A DNA stretch of 64,000 bases from CAJWOS01 sp964502005 (lineage in GTDB: Bacteria; Myxococcota_A; UBA796; UBA2385): NCBI GenBank assembly GCA_964502005.1, contig CAZCUX010000007.1:1-64000 (forward strand). Direction: 5' to 3'. Under the pieces are notes generated by a model. It did not search any database. It was not told the origin of the DNA and saw only the letters and a list, made by a program, of their open reading frames with translations. The position numbers and the translations under genes were made by a program. This document shows, piece by piece, positions 7,403 to 15,910 of this stretch. The stretch's first letter is position 1; each line of letters opens with the position of its first letter.

Positions 7403-8506
7403 ATGAGCGCGTTTGGACCCTTGCCGGACCCCCTGGCCGCGTGGTCATCTGCGATTCGCGGTGTCGGTGGCGTCGAAGATGCCGACCGCATTCGCCGTGG
7501 CATGTGGATTCACGCGACGGCGCCGCGCCCGCCTGTGGGTCGCACGCCCCATACGGTCATTCATACGCAAAACAAGCTGGTCGTGCGCTTTTATGCGCCT
7601 GCCCCCGGAGGCCCTTTGGCCCCCCCGGTGGTCGTGGTGCCAAGCCTCATCAACAAGGCGTATATCGTCGACCTTGAGCCCGACCGCTCCCTCGTGGCGG
7701 GCCTCGCCGACCGCGGACATCCCGTGTATTTGGTCGATTGGGGTGAGTTCGGGCCCGAGGATGGCGCCGTCACCGTCGCAGACGTATTGCTCGACCTTTT
7801 GCATCGCGCGGTCGACCGTATCTGCCGGCATGCAGGCGCGCGCCGTGCGTTTTTGTTGGGATACTGCCAGGGCGGCACATTGTCGGCAATGTACGCCGCG
7901 CTTCGTCCCCAGCGGGTCTTGGGTCTCGCCGTATTTAACGCCCCGTTTAAATTCGCGTTGGGCGGGCGCTTTCGCGCGTTTACCGACCCGGCGACCCTCG
8001 ACCTCGATGAAGTGATGCCCGGCGACGGCCTCGTGCCCGTCGAGTTGATGCAAGTAGGCTTCAAGTTGCTCGACCCCATGGGGGCCGTGACCAAATATGC
8101 CGCTATCGAGCAATCCGCGGCCGACCCCATTCAGCTCGCGCGGACCATGGCCCGCGAACGTTGGCTGGAAGAAAACGTGCCACTTCCCAAGCCGTTTGCG
8201 CGCGAGTTCATTCGGCGCACCTACCAAGAAGATGCGCTATTGTCCGGAACGTGGTCGGTAGCGGGCGAAGTCGTGCGCCTCGACGCCATTCGCTGTCCCG
8301 TGCTGGTCACGGCCGCCGCCAACGACTTCATCGCCCCTGCGGATTCGGTGCTGCCATTTGCCGAAGCCACCGGTAGCACAGACGTCACAGCCGAGGTCCT
8401 CAAGACCGGGCACATTGGCGTGGTCGTCGGCTCGTTCGGTCCCCGTGTGTTTTACCCTTATCTCGACCGCTGGTTTCGCACCCGCGCTCCCCAGGAGTCC
8501 GCTTGA
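7403..8506 (+). CDS. phaC: Class III poly(R)-hydroxyalkanoate synthase PhaC
   Basis: A 367-residue alpha/beta-hydrolase polymerase that links hydroxyacyl-CoA units into PHA. The lipase-like box is GYCQGG with nucleophile Cys155; the acid is Asp308 (ANDFIAP) and the base His337 (KTGHIGV). This triad spacing equals that of Allochromatium vinosum class III PhaC (149/302/331) with a constant offset of six. PSLINKAYIVDL and VYLVDWGEFGPED are also PhaC signatures. Length matches class III/IV rather than the roughly 590 residues of class I. A strong ribosome site (GGGGGAGG, 7389-7396) fixes the ATG at 7403. Its stop overlaps the TTG start of the acyl-CoA synthetase gene. Confidence 0.95.
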   Translation: MSAFGPLPDPLAAWSSAIRGVGGVEDADRIRRGMWIHATAPRPPVGRTPHTVIHTQNKLVVRFYAPAPGGPLAPPVVVVPSLINKAYIVDLEPDRSLVAGLADRGHPVYLVDWGEFGPEDGAVTVADVLLDLLHRAVDRICRHAGARRAFLLGYCQGGTLSAMYAALRPQRVLGLAVFNAPFKFALGGRFRAFTDPATLDLDEVMPGDGLVPVELMQVGFKLLDPMGAVTKYAAIEQSAADPIQLARTMARERWLEENVPLPKPFAREFIRRTYQEDALLSGTWSVAGEVVRLDAIRCPVLVTAAANDFIAPADSVLPFAEATGSTDVTAEVLKTGHIGVVVGSFGPRVFYPYLDRWFRTRAPQESA

Positions 8507-10020
8507 GTCTCCACAGCACCTCGAATTGGCCCGCAACCTGGGCTCGGTTTCGTCCCCATGCCGAAGCGTTGGTCGATGTCGGCACCGGTCGGCGGTGGAC
8601 GTGGTCCCAGTTCGACGCGGATGTGCGGGCGTGGGCCTGCCGTTTGCAGGCAGAAGGCGTTCAAGCGGGCGACCGCGTCGCTGTGCTTGCGTTGAACCGC
8701 GGCGAGACGTTTTTGCTGCTGTTTGCATGCGCAGAAATCGGTGCGGTCTTCTTTCCGATGAACTGGCGCCTCAGCCCCGAAGAGCTGCGCTGGCAGTTGC
8801 AAGATAGCGGTGCAGCGGTTGTCTTTGCGGATGTCGCCAATGGGGCCGTTGACCTTGGCCGCGAGGTCTTGTCGCTCGACAGCGGGCCTGGCGCAGACCC
8901 CGACTTGCTCCAGCCGACCCCCGGCAGCGCGTTGGAGTCGCCGTGGGTCATTATGTATACGTCGGGAAGCACAGGGCGGCCCAAAGGCGCATTGTTGACC
9001 CACAATCAGTTGCATTGGAACGCGGTCAACACTGTATTGGCCTGCGACCTCGATGTTGACTGCGCTACGTTGACGTTTACGCCTCTGTTTCATACCGGCG
9101 GTCTCAATTGTCTGTCTACGCCGCTTTTCTTTCGCGGTGGACGGGTGGTGCTGACCCCGCGCCTCGATGCCGCCGAAGCGTTGTCGCTGATTGTCGATGA
9201 GAAAATCACGCACTTGATGGGTGTCCCTACTATCTACCAAATGTTGGCAGACCACCCGGACTTTGATGGCGCAGATTTGACGGCGGTGCGGGATGCGTTG
9301 TGCGGTGGCGCGCCACTTGGACTTCCGCTCATGGAGCGGTATCATGCGCGCAATATCCCTCTGCGCCAAGGCTTTGGAATGACAGAGGTGGGCCCCAATT
9401 GCTTTTCGATGCCGGGTGACCGTGCATTGGAAAAAATGCGGGGCACCGGCGACCCAACGGAAGGTCCTGCCGGTTCGTGTGTCGGCATGGCGATTCCATT
9501 TATCGGGATGCGCTTGGTTCGGCCCGATGGCACAGAATGCGCTGCTGGAGAAGCAGGCGAGCTGCTGATGTCGGGGCCGGTGGTATGTGGCGGCTACTGG
9601 AACAATGCCGAGGCCACCGCCAAGAGCATCCAAAATGGCTGGTTTGCCACCGGCGATGTCCTCTCCCGCGACAGTGAAGGGTTTTATTATGTTCGCGGCC
9701 GAATCAAGGAAATGTTTATTTCCGGCGGCGAAAATGTATACCCCGCAGAGGTCGAGGCGGCAATATTGCAGCATCCCGCCGTTGCATTGGCCGCTGTTGT
9801 CGGCGTCGCCGATGAGCGCTGGGGGGAAGTTGGGCGTGCATTCGTCGAGCTTCAACCCGGTGGCCAGCTTACGGTGGAGGCTCTAAAGGCAGACCTCACT
9901 CGGCGTTTGGCGCGATTCAAGATTCCGAAGTTTTATCTGTTTGTGGCCTCTGGCGAGCTTCCGCGCACGGGGTCGGGCAAGCTCGACAAAACAGCGCTGA
10001 GCCGGCTTCCCCTCGCTTGA
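8503..10020 (+). CDS. Acyl-CoA synthetase (AMP-forming, FadD-like)
   Basis: A 505-residue ANL-superfamily enzyme that activates a carboxylic acid to acyl-AMP and then acyl-CoA. Seen motifs: P-loop YTSGSTGRPKGALLTH (about 152-167), GFGMTEVGPN, TGDVLSRDSEGFYYVRGRIK, and the catalytic-lysine region GELPRTGSGKLDK near the end. The TTG start at 8503 is supported by AGGAG at 8493-8497 and by a 4-base overlap (TTGA) with phaC, implying translational coupling. Placement directly after phaC suggests it supplies CoA thioesters for PHA synthesis from scavenged fatty or hydroxy acids. Acyl chain specificity cannot be read from the sequence. Confidence 0.92.
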   Translation: MSLHSTSNWPATWARFRPHAEALVDVGTGRRWTWSQFDADVRAWACRLQAEGVQAGDRVAVLALNRGETFLLLFACAEIGAVFFPMNWRLSPEELRWQLQDSGAAVVFADVANGAVDLGREVLSLDSGPGADPDLLQPTPGSALESPWVIMYTSGSTGRPKGALLTHNQLHWNAVNTVLACDLDVDCATLTFTPLFHTGGLNCLSTPLFFRGGRVVLTPRLDAAEALSLIVDEKITHLMGVPTIYQMLADHPDFDGADLTAVRDALCGGAPLGLPLMERYHARNIPLRQGFGMTEVGPNCFSMPGDRALEKMRGTGDPTEGPAGSCVGMAIPFIGMRLVRPDGTECAAGEAGELLMSGPVVCGGYWNNAEATAKSIQNGWFATGDVLSRDSEGFYYVRGRIKEMFISGGENVYPAEVEAAILQHPAVALAAVVGVADERWGEVGRAFVELQPGGQLTVEALKADLTRRLARFKIPKFYLFVASGELPRTGSGKLDKTALSRLPLA

Positions 10021-10054
10021 TGGCCTTGTTCCGCCTTTGTGGTTGGAGGTATTG

Positions 10055-10612
10055 ATGACCCGTTCCTTGATTTGGCTGGTTTTGCCTATTTGTTTGGGCG
10101 GGTGTATGCCCGACGACGTCAAGTCCACCGGCACCGCATCCACGGGCGAGGCCGATGCGGATACCGACGCCGACGCGGACACCGACTCCGATTCGGACAC
10201 CGATGCTGACACCGACACCGACGCGAGCATCGCGGGCACCTGGGTGTCCGAGGGCGACGACTTGGCGCCGCTGTTCTCGGCGAACCGCATCACCAAGGCT
10301 ACGGCGGAGTTCAATACCGACAACTCCTACGCCGTCGAAGTTATCTACGACGGCACCCCGATTCCGCTCTCCGGCACCTACACGGTTGATACCTCTACGA
10401 CTCCGCACACAATTTCGGTGTATCAAACGTATCCGCAGACGCTTACGAGTGAGGGGATTTGGTTGGTAGAGGGCGACAAGCTCACTTACGAGGTCGTACA
10501 AACCGACCCCGACCAAGGTTTTGTCCCACCAACGCCCGACTCGGGGTTTGGTTCGAGCCAAGGCGGCGGTGTTTCTGCGGGTGACTTGACGCAAGTCTAC
10601 CGGCGTCAGTGA
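10055..10612 (+). CDS. Lipoprotein with Asp/Thr-rich linker, unknown function
   Basis: A 185-residue predicted lipoprotein: signal MTRSLIWLVLPICLGGC with lipobox LGGC at Cys17, followed by a low-complexity linker of alternating Asp, Ala, Thr and Ser (about residues 28-52). The roughly 130-residue globular part includes IAGTWVSEGDD, AEFNTDNSYAVEVIYDGTPI and GTYTVDTSTTPHTISV, the layout of a lipocalin-like or META-like beta sheet with a GTW start; no enzyme motif is seen. The ATG at 10055 has a GGAGG site just upstream. It starts 34 bases after the acyl-CoA synthetase, probably in one transcript. The DNA-level Asp/Thr repeat covers about 10150-10230. Confidence 0.8.
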   Translation: MTRSLIWLVLPICLGGCMPDDVKSTGTASTGEADADTDADADTDSDSDTDADTDTDASIAGTWVSEGDDLAPLFSANRITKATAEFNTDNSYAVEVIYDGTPIPLSGTYTVDTSTTPHTISVYQTYPQTLTSEGIWLVEGDKLTYEVVQTDPDQGFVPPTPDSGFGSSQGGGVSAGDLTQVYRRQ

Positions 10613-10624
10613 GTTGGGTGCCCC

Positions 10625-12268
10625 TTGACGAATCTCCGTTTGTGTTTATCGGCAGCTTGGTTGGTTTCGCTTGGATTTGCGTCGCGGCCTGCGCTGGCGT
10701 CAACACCGACGGAGTCACGAGGGGTTGCGGCTGAAGCCGAAAAAGGAATGGTGCAACCCAAGGCGGGGCCTCCTGTTTCGGGCTTTCGCTTTTTGGGGCT
10801 GCTGCAGACCCGCGCGATTACCTCCAACATCGTCCCGACCAATCCGATGCTCGATGGGCAGGTGGTGGGAGTGTTGGGCGGAACCAATCTGACAACAGTG
10901 CTTCCAAAGAACGGCAAGCTCGACCTTGATGGTGACGGCCTCCCCGACGAAGACCAAGGAACCACGGGGGTTGTTGAACAGCGGATGTCCGCGTTCTTTA
11001 CCTACGCGCCCCCGGTGTTTGACGGTGAACTGTCCTTTACCTCAGCCTTTGAGGTGGACTTCAACTGGGGCGACCGCAGCTATGGCTCCGGCGGAAATAC
11101 GGGCGGTGGGATCGGCGGTGATATGGTCAATTTGCAGACCCGCCGTCTCCATGCAACCTACAAAAAACGCATTGGAAAGGGACACGATATCGAAGTTGTC
11201 TCCGGTTTGCAGTTTGTGGGTGGGTCGGTATATAATCCGGCATCTGCAACGCCAGACGACCTCTTTCGGTCCGGGGCCGGCATTACTTATTTTGGCACCG
11301 AAGCGGCGGGTGTGACAGCCTATGGGCGGATTCACAACCGCTGGGGCGACCGCGCGCGCTATAAGCTGGGTGCATATACGCTGTTGGAGCAAGGCTCTGC
11401 GCTGATTGACGATGCCTCGATGGTCATGCTCGATGTGGCGGCGCAGCCCGAGTATGCGCTGTGGGTGGGTCTCCACGCGTGGTTGCTGAAAGACCGCACC
11501 AACGGCGTCGCGGGCTCGCTGGGAAGCGGCCCTGCGAGCGCGCTCTCGGAGTTGCAAGGAGGCCCGCGTCTGGATTTCCGCCTCGATGGCATGGACACCA
11601 ACCCAGCGGTGGATGCCGACTTTGGCTGGTTGATGGGAGACATTGGCTACAACCATCGCCTCGACCGCGGGCCGTTTGGCGCGACCGCATTGGCCGGCAT
11701 CAATAGCGGCAAGATTTATATCAAAGACCAGCTTGACATCCCTGTAATGGGTTGGTTTACGGATGGTGAGGTCCGCTTCCGGTATATGACGGGCGCGGCG
11801 AGCGTGCTCCGCTTGGGCTGGCTGGCCACGAGTCGCGACGGGACCGGGCGTGACCAATACACCGGCGTCGTCACCGCCAATCAATACGGCATCGTCGGCG
11901 CGGTGTACGCCACCCACGGCTGCTTGTTGCTGTTTCCTGACCCCCAGTCCATCAACCGCATGGCCGCCGTGGTCAATGATGTCAGCAACCAAGGGCAGGG
12001 GGTCCGCGCGGTCACTTCCTCTATCGGCGCCGACATCATCCCGGGTCGTTTGGACGTCAAGGTCGGCGGTGGGCACGCCATCGACGGCAATGGAACGAAA
12101 ATGGGAACAGAGCTGAATGGCGGGGTGACCGCCCATCCGTGGTTGTTCTCAAATCTGACCCTCCAAGCCGCCCGTGTGTTCGACAGTGAGCGCCTCGGCG
12201 CGGATGGTCGCCCCTTGCCGAACGACCCTTGGACCGTCCTTATCTCGATGGACAACCTCTTTTTCTAA
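10625..12268 (+). CDS. Probable outer-membrane beta-barrel protein
   Basis: A 547-residue protein with a signal peptide (LSAAWLVSLGFASRPALA) and the alternating hydrophobic/polar, Gly- and Tyr-rich pattern of an outer-membrane barrel, ending in ...SMDNLFF, a terminal Phe as preferred by the Bam machinery. An Asp-rich Ca-binding-like loop DLDGDGLPDEDQG occurs near residue 100. It could be a porin or a transporter for hydrophobic substrates; I cannot assign FadL by motif. The TTG at 10625 gives a complete signal peptide but has only a weak ribosome site. It lies 12 bases after the lipoprotein and 22 before the hydrolase lipoprotein, suggesting one surface complex. Confidence 0.75.
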   Translation: MTNLRLCLSAAWLVSLGFASRPALASTPTESRGVAAEAEKGMVQPKAGPPVSGFRFLGLLQTRAITSNIVPTNPMLDGQVVGVLGGTNLTTVLPKNGKLDLDGDGLPDEDQGTTGVVEQRMSAFFTYAPPVFDGELSFTSAFEVDFNWGDRSYGSGGNTGGGIGGDMVNLQTRRLHATYKKRIGKGHDIEVVSGLQFVGGSVYNPASATPDDLFRSGAGITYFGTEAAGVTAYGRIHNRWGDRARYKLGAYTLLEQGSALIDDASMVMLDVAAQPEYALWVGLHAWLLKDRTNGVAGSLGSGPASALSELQGGPRLDFRLDGMDTNPAVDADFGWLMGDIGYNHRLDRGPFGATALAGINSGKIYIKDQLDIPVMGWFTDGEVRFRYMTGAASVLRLGWLATSRDGTGRDQYTGVVTANQYGIVGAVYATHGCLLLFPDPQSINRMAAVVNDVSNQGQGVRAVTSSIGADIIPGRLDVKVGGGHAIDGNGTKMGTELNGGVTAHPWLFSNLTLQAARVFDSERLGADGRPLPNDPWTVLISMDNLFF

Positions 12269-12290
12269 GCTCCGGCCACCTGGACTCCTT

Positions 12291-13274
12291 ATGCCTATGC
12301 ACCCTGCAAACACGGTTTGGCTCGCGGCTTTGGCTGCGTGTGTGCCCAAGTACAGCGCGCTTCCGCCGATTTCGCCCGCCGAGCTGTATACGCCGCTTCC
12401 GGTGCGCCATATCGATGTGCCGTTGGCCGATGGAACGGTTGTTGACATCGCGATGATGGACTCTTGGGGCGGTGCCGATACCGGGCCAGGAATGGGCAAG
12501 CCCCCCATTGTGCTCGTCCATGGATTGTCGAGCTATATGGGCTTTTGGGAGTACCAAGTCGAAGAGCTGTCGCGGGACCGGCGGGTCCTTGCGCTCGATT
12601 TGCCAGGCTACGGCGCCAGCGGGCGTCCGGATGTCCCGTATACCCCCCCATGGTATGCGGATGTGTTGTTGCGTTGGCTCGACCAGCTCGATGTCTACAC
12701 GGCCGTTTTGGTGGGACATTCGATGGGCGGCCAGATTTCGATCACGGCGACGCTCGCCCATCCCGAGCGCGTCGACCGTCTCATCTTGGCTGCGCCAGCG
12801 GGCATTGAGACCTTCGATGCGGGCGCGGCGCGCTGGATGAAGGAGTTTTGGACCGAAGACCGAGCCACCCACGCCCGGGAAGAAGAGCTTCGCGCTACCT
12901 TCTCGACGCTCGTGTTCAACCGGATGGATGCCGGCGCCGAGCGTTTGTTAGAAGAGCGCGTGCGCTTGGGGCCCACTGAGGCGTTTCGGGGAACGAGCGT
13001 CGCCGTGGCCCGGTCGGTGGTGGGGATGTTGGACCACCCTGTCGCAGACCGCCTCGGAGAAATTTCGGTGCCGACGCTGCTTGTGTATGGCACCGATGAC
13101 CGCATGATTCCCAACGCTGTCTTCAATGGCGGCCGCACCCGCGACATCGCAATTGCGGGGCGAAATGCGATTCCAGGGTGCAAACTGGTCATGCTGCAGT
13201 CTGCCGGCCACACCCTTCAACACGACGACCCCGTTGGCTTCAACAAGGCCGTCCTCACGTTTTTGGCTCCGTAA
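12291..13274 (+). CDS. Alpha/beta hydrolase lipoprotein
   Basis: A 327-residue esterase-like protein. The N-terminus MPMHPANTVWLAALAAC carries a lipobox (LAAC), so it is likely tethered to a membrane. The fold signatures are the oxyanion segment VLVHGLSS, nucleophile elbow GHSMGG with Ser144, acid in GTDDRMIP (Asp269 or 270) and base His307 in SAGHTLQHDDP. The cap region (about 165-235) is helical and acidic. Family relatives include carboxylesterases, haloperoxidase-like and C-C hydrolases; the substrate is unknown. The gene lies between the barrel protein and the lipase with gaps of 22 and 14 bases, consistent with ester breakdown at the cell surface. Confidence 0.88.
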   Translation: MPMHPANTVWLAALAACVPKYSALPPISPAELYTPLPVRHIDVPLADGTVVDIAMMDSWGGADTGPGMGKPPIVLVHGLSSYMGFWEYQVEELSRDRRVLALDLPGYGASGRPDVPYTPPWYADVLLRWLDQLDVYTAVLVGHSMGGQISITATLAHPERVDRLILAAPAGIETFDAGAARWMKEFWTEDRATHAREEELRATFSTLVFNRMDAGAERLLEERVRLGPTEAFRGTSVAVARSVVGMLDHPVADRLGEISVPTLLVYGTDDRMIPNAVFNGGRTRDIAIAGRNAIPGCKLVMLQSAGHTLQHDDPVGFNKAVLTFLAP

Positions 13275-13288
13275 GCCGAATCACGGAA

Positions 13289-15115
13289 ATGCTCATGCTG
13301 CCGACGTTGTTGACGACTTTGTTGCTTGGTTTGTCTCATCCTGCCCACGCCACCGCGGGATTTGACCCTACGACTCCCGCCGAGCGCTTTGTGGGCCGCG
13401 AGACGTGGACCATCGAAGAGGACATCTTGCTGTGGAGCGCCATTGAGCGCCTCGAAGACCCTGACCGCACGTTGCTGGTACAGGAAGACTTCAACGATGG
13501 GTTGGCGTGGCCGTCGGGAGCATCGTGGGCGCCGTGGATCTCCGACTGTTTCGGCACAGCGACGCCGTCGTCGGATGCCGTGTTGATGCACATTGGACCC
13601 AATTATAGCTACGCGAGCGGCACGCCCATTTTGTTTGTGCCGGGTGCAGGCGACAATGCGAGCCGTGGTTTTGTGACTATGGCTTATCGGATGAACAACA
13701 ATTTCCGTCCTGTTTTTGCGTTGACGTTTGCCCATCCGCATGGTGATGTATTTCGTCATGCCGAACAAGTCGCGAATGCGATTTCCCGCATCAAGTCGCT
13801 CACCGGTGCGCCGCAGGTAGATGTAGTGAGCCATAGCAAGGGGGGCATCGCGGCTGCGGTGTATTTGTCCAACCTTGAAGGCACCAATTGGGACCGCACG
13901 GATTATGAGTCGGTGGGCACCCGCTACCGGGGCGACGTTCGGAAGGCCGTATTTATCGCGGTTCCGCTGGGCGGTGTCGATACTATGTATCGTTGGTCGA
14001 GCGGCAACTATATGGGACTCGACGCCGACACGGCCATTTCGCCGACAAGTTGGGGCACGTATTACCCGTATACCACCGCTGTGCTGTGGGATTCGGTGGA
14101 CCTTGGACAGCAAGACCACCTGCCTGCGAATGGCGACTTGTTTCCGGGACAGCGGCAGCTCCTTCGTCGATGGGACGACGTATACCCACTTCCGGGTGAG
14201 TCGCCGCAGCTGGGTTCTTATTCCTTACAGCAAGACTGGTACACGACCTATTATGGCGGCTATGGTTATGTTAGCCATAGCGACGGCATTGACGCAGCGA
14301 TTGCAGCGGGCGACAATGTGTTGGACAACCTCGTCGCGGCAGGCGTACACCCGGACATTGAGCTGTATGTGTTGGCCGGAACCAATCCCCTGATGCCCAA
14401 TGGCGCCGATGATTATTTGGCGGGGAGCTTCGATGCCGCGTGGGCCGATGTGCTGACCGACTCCGTCGAAGCATGGGGCGACCTCACCGGCTCGATTGTG
14501 GGCGAAAGCTGGGCCGAGTTCGGTATTTCGGAAGACGAAGTCGCCGGCCTTGCCCAAGGAAAGCTCGTGCTGGGTGAGGTGACCGGACCCAGCGACGGCC
14601 TCGTGTTTGTCGATAGCGCGCTTTATACCGATGCGCTCACGGCGCGGGGCGCGGTGGTGGTGGAAGCGACCACCCGCAACCTGAGCCACCTCGACCTCTT
14701 GTATGCGAGCCCCATCACGGGCGAGCTGCTGCAAGAGCAGGCGGCCCTCGACCCCATCACGAATGGCTGGATGAACGCATTCGGCGCGCGCTATATCGAA
14801 GCCGACACCTTGGGCTGGGTAGAAGCTGCGCTTGCGGACGAAGCCGGCGGTGACTCTGGCGGTACGGGAGGCTCCGGCGGCGATGGTGGGTCCGACGGTG
14901 GTGGCGACGGTGGTGGCGACGGAACCGGCGGTGGTGGCGCCGACGGAGAGGTGGACGGAGACACAACCGGCCCGACGCCAGGCTGGGACCCCGCGGGCGA
15001 CAAGGGGGGGTGTGCGGTCGCATCCAGCTCTTGGACCCCTGGATTGTTGGGGGGCTTGTTGGTGCTCGCGGGGCGTCGACGAACGCGGAGAACGGGGCGG
15101 CAAACCAACGGGTGA
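13289..15115 (+). CDS. Secreted lipase-like hydrolase with MYXO-CTERM-like anchor
   Basis: A 608-residue exported protein. Signal peptide MLMLPTLLTTLLLGLSHPAHA; the catalytic domain contains PILFVPGAGDN (oxyanion loop) and VVSHSKGGIAAA with nucleophile Ser183 in an SHSKGG elbow typical of triacylglycerol lipases of the EstA/LipA type. A later conserved NLSHLDLLY may hold the catalytic His. Residues about 525-560 are a Gly/Asp/Ser/Thr linker, then DKGGCAVASSSW with Cys575, a hydrophobic stretch and RRRTRR: a MYXO-CTERM-like surface sorting signal. ATG 13289 is chosen because it begins the signal peptide. It sits in the run following phaC, suggesting supply of fatty acids. Confidence 0.85.
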   Translation: MLMLPTLLTTLLLGLSHPAHATAGFDPTTPAERFVGRETWTIEEDILLWSAIERLEDPDRTLLVQEDFNDGLAWPSGASWAPWISDCFGTATPSSDAVLMHIGPNYSYASGTPILFVPGAGDNASRGFVTMAYRMNNNFRPVFALTFAHPHGDVFRHAEQVANAISRIKSLTGAPQVDVVSHSKGGIAAAVYLSNLEGTNWDRTDYESVGTRYRGDVRKAVFIAVPLGGVDTMYRWSSGNYMGLDADTAISPTSWGTYYPYTTAVLWDSVDLGQQDHLPANGDLFPGQRQLLRRWDDVYPLPGESPQLGSYSLQQDWYTTYYGGYGYVSHSDGIDAAIAAGDNVLDNLVAAGVHPDIELYVLAGTNPLMPNGADDYLAGSFDAAWADVLTDSVEAWGDLTGSIVGESWAEFGISEDEVAGLAQGKLVLGEVTGPSDGLVFVDSALYTDALTARGAVVVEATTRNLSHLDLLYASPITGELLQEQAALDPITNGWMNAFGARYIEADTLGWVEAALADEAGGDSGGTGGSGGDGGSDGGGDGGGDGTGGGGADGEVDGDTTGPTPGWDPAGDKGGCAVASSSWTPGLLGGLLVLAGRRRTRRTGRQTNG

Positions 15116-15164
15116 AAGCGCGCGAGAAAGAGGATACAATGGGCGAGAATCGGAGACCCCAACA

Positions 15165-15515
15165 ATGCCCATTTTCCGCATGTTCGTCCTTGTCGTCGCG
15201 ATTGTGGCGGCTGCTTCCGCGGTTTCGTTGACGCCGGGATCGGCATTTGCCCAAGCCTTCGGCGACGACGGCACGACGGGGACCACTGGCACGACGGGGT
15301 CTTCGGGGACCACGGGCTCTACGGGCGACGATGGGAGCACCGGCACCACCGATACGAGCGGGGGCTCTTCGGATGACGGGGTCTACTCGGGTGTCGGTCC
15401 TGCGGAGCTTGCTGGCGAAAAAGGCGATGGTTGCGCCGTTGTGGCGGCGCCCGTTCTTGGCTGGCTTGGCCTGTCGATGCTGTGGGTGGGCCTTTGGCGC
15501 CGCCAAGACCGGTGA
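15165..15515 (+). CDS. Mini surface protein: signal peptide, linker and C-terminal anchor only
   Basis: A 116-residue protein made of a signal peptide (MPIFRMFVLVVAIVAAASAV), a low-complexity Gly/Thr/Ser/Asp segment (about residues 35-72), and a C-terminal sorting signal: EKGDGCAVVAAP with Cys90, a hydrophobic helix and WRRQDR. There is no globular domain. The tail has the same [DE]K-x-GCA core as the lipase upstream and the subtilase at 42-44 kb. It lies 49 bases after the lipase gene and overlaps the next gene by 4 bases (GTGA). It might be a spacer, a glycosylation carrier or a decoy substrate for the sorting enzyme (inference). Confidence 0.75.
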   Translation: MPIFRMFVLVVAIVAAASAVSLTPGSAFAQAFGDDGTTGTTGTTGSSGTTGSTGDDGSTGTTDTSGGSSDDGVYSGVGPAELAGEKGDGCAVVAAPVLGWLGLSMLWVGLWRRQDR

Positions 15516-15910
15516 TTTTTTCTGCGCTCCGCGGCCTGGGAATCGCGCTGACCTTGTGCAGTTGCGCGTCGATGGCCGGTTTGGAAGAGTTGCCCGCGCT
15601 TCCCCGCGATTTTCCGGTGACGGTGGCGGCGCCCACCGGGCGGATTACGCGCGCGCCTGACGCCGGGCAGGTCGCTACGGACGTGCTGTTCGACGACGAG
15701 GCCGCCGCCCGTGCGGCATTCGCATCGTACGTCACGGAGCTGCATGACCACGGTTTTCAGCCGGATGGTCAACCTCCTCCCGCCACCAAGTGGGAGTCCC
15801 AGTCATTTGCGGGCGCCAACGGTCGTGTTGTGCTCGGCTGCTGTCCGAAGCGCGCCGATGGGCAGGTCTTGGTGCTGGTTTCGTGGTGGCCGAACCCAAC
15901 GCTTCGCTGA
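15512..15910 (+). CDS. Small lipoprotein, unknown function
   Basis: A 132-residue predicted lipoprotein with signal MIFSALRGLGIALTLCSC (lipobox LCSC) and a compact domain containing FPVTVAAPTGRITRAPDAG, ARAAFASYVTELHDHGF and GRVVLGCCPKRADG. No family was recognised; the alternation of one helix with beta strands suggests a small alpha/beta fold. Translation probably begins at GTG 15512, overlapping the stop of the preceding gene (GTGA), so expression is coupled. It is the last gene of the run that starts at the PHA genes; a gene-free segment with a dispersed repeat follows. Confidence 0.7.
   Translation: MIFSALRGLGIALTLCSCASMAGLEELPALPRDFPVTVAAPTGRITRAPDAGQVATDVLFDDEAAARAAFASYVTELHDHGFQPDGQPPPATKWESQSFAGANGRVVLGCCPKRADGQVLVLVSWWPNPTLR

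Noticed and set aside
8458..9855. 465-codon open frame antisense to acyl-CoA synthetase
   Set aside because: The plus strand contains all ANL motifs; the antisense frame has none.
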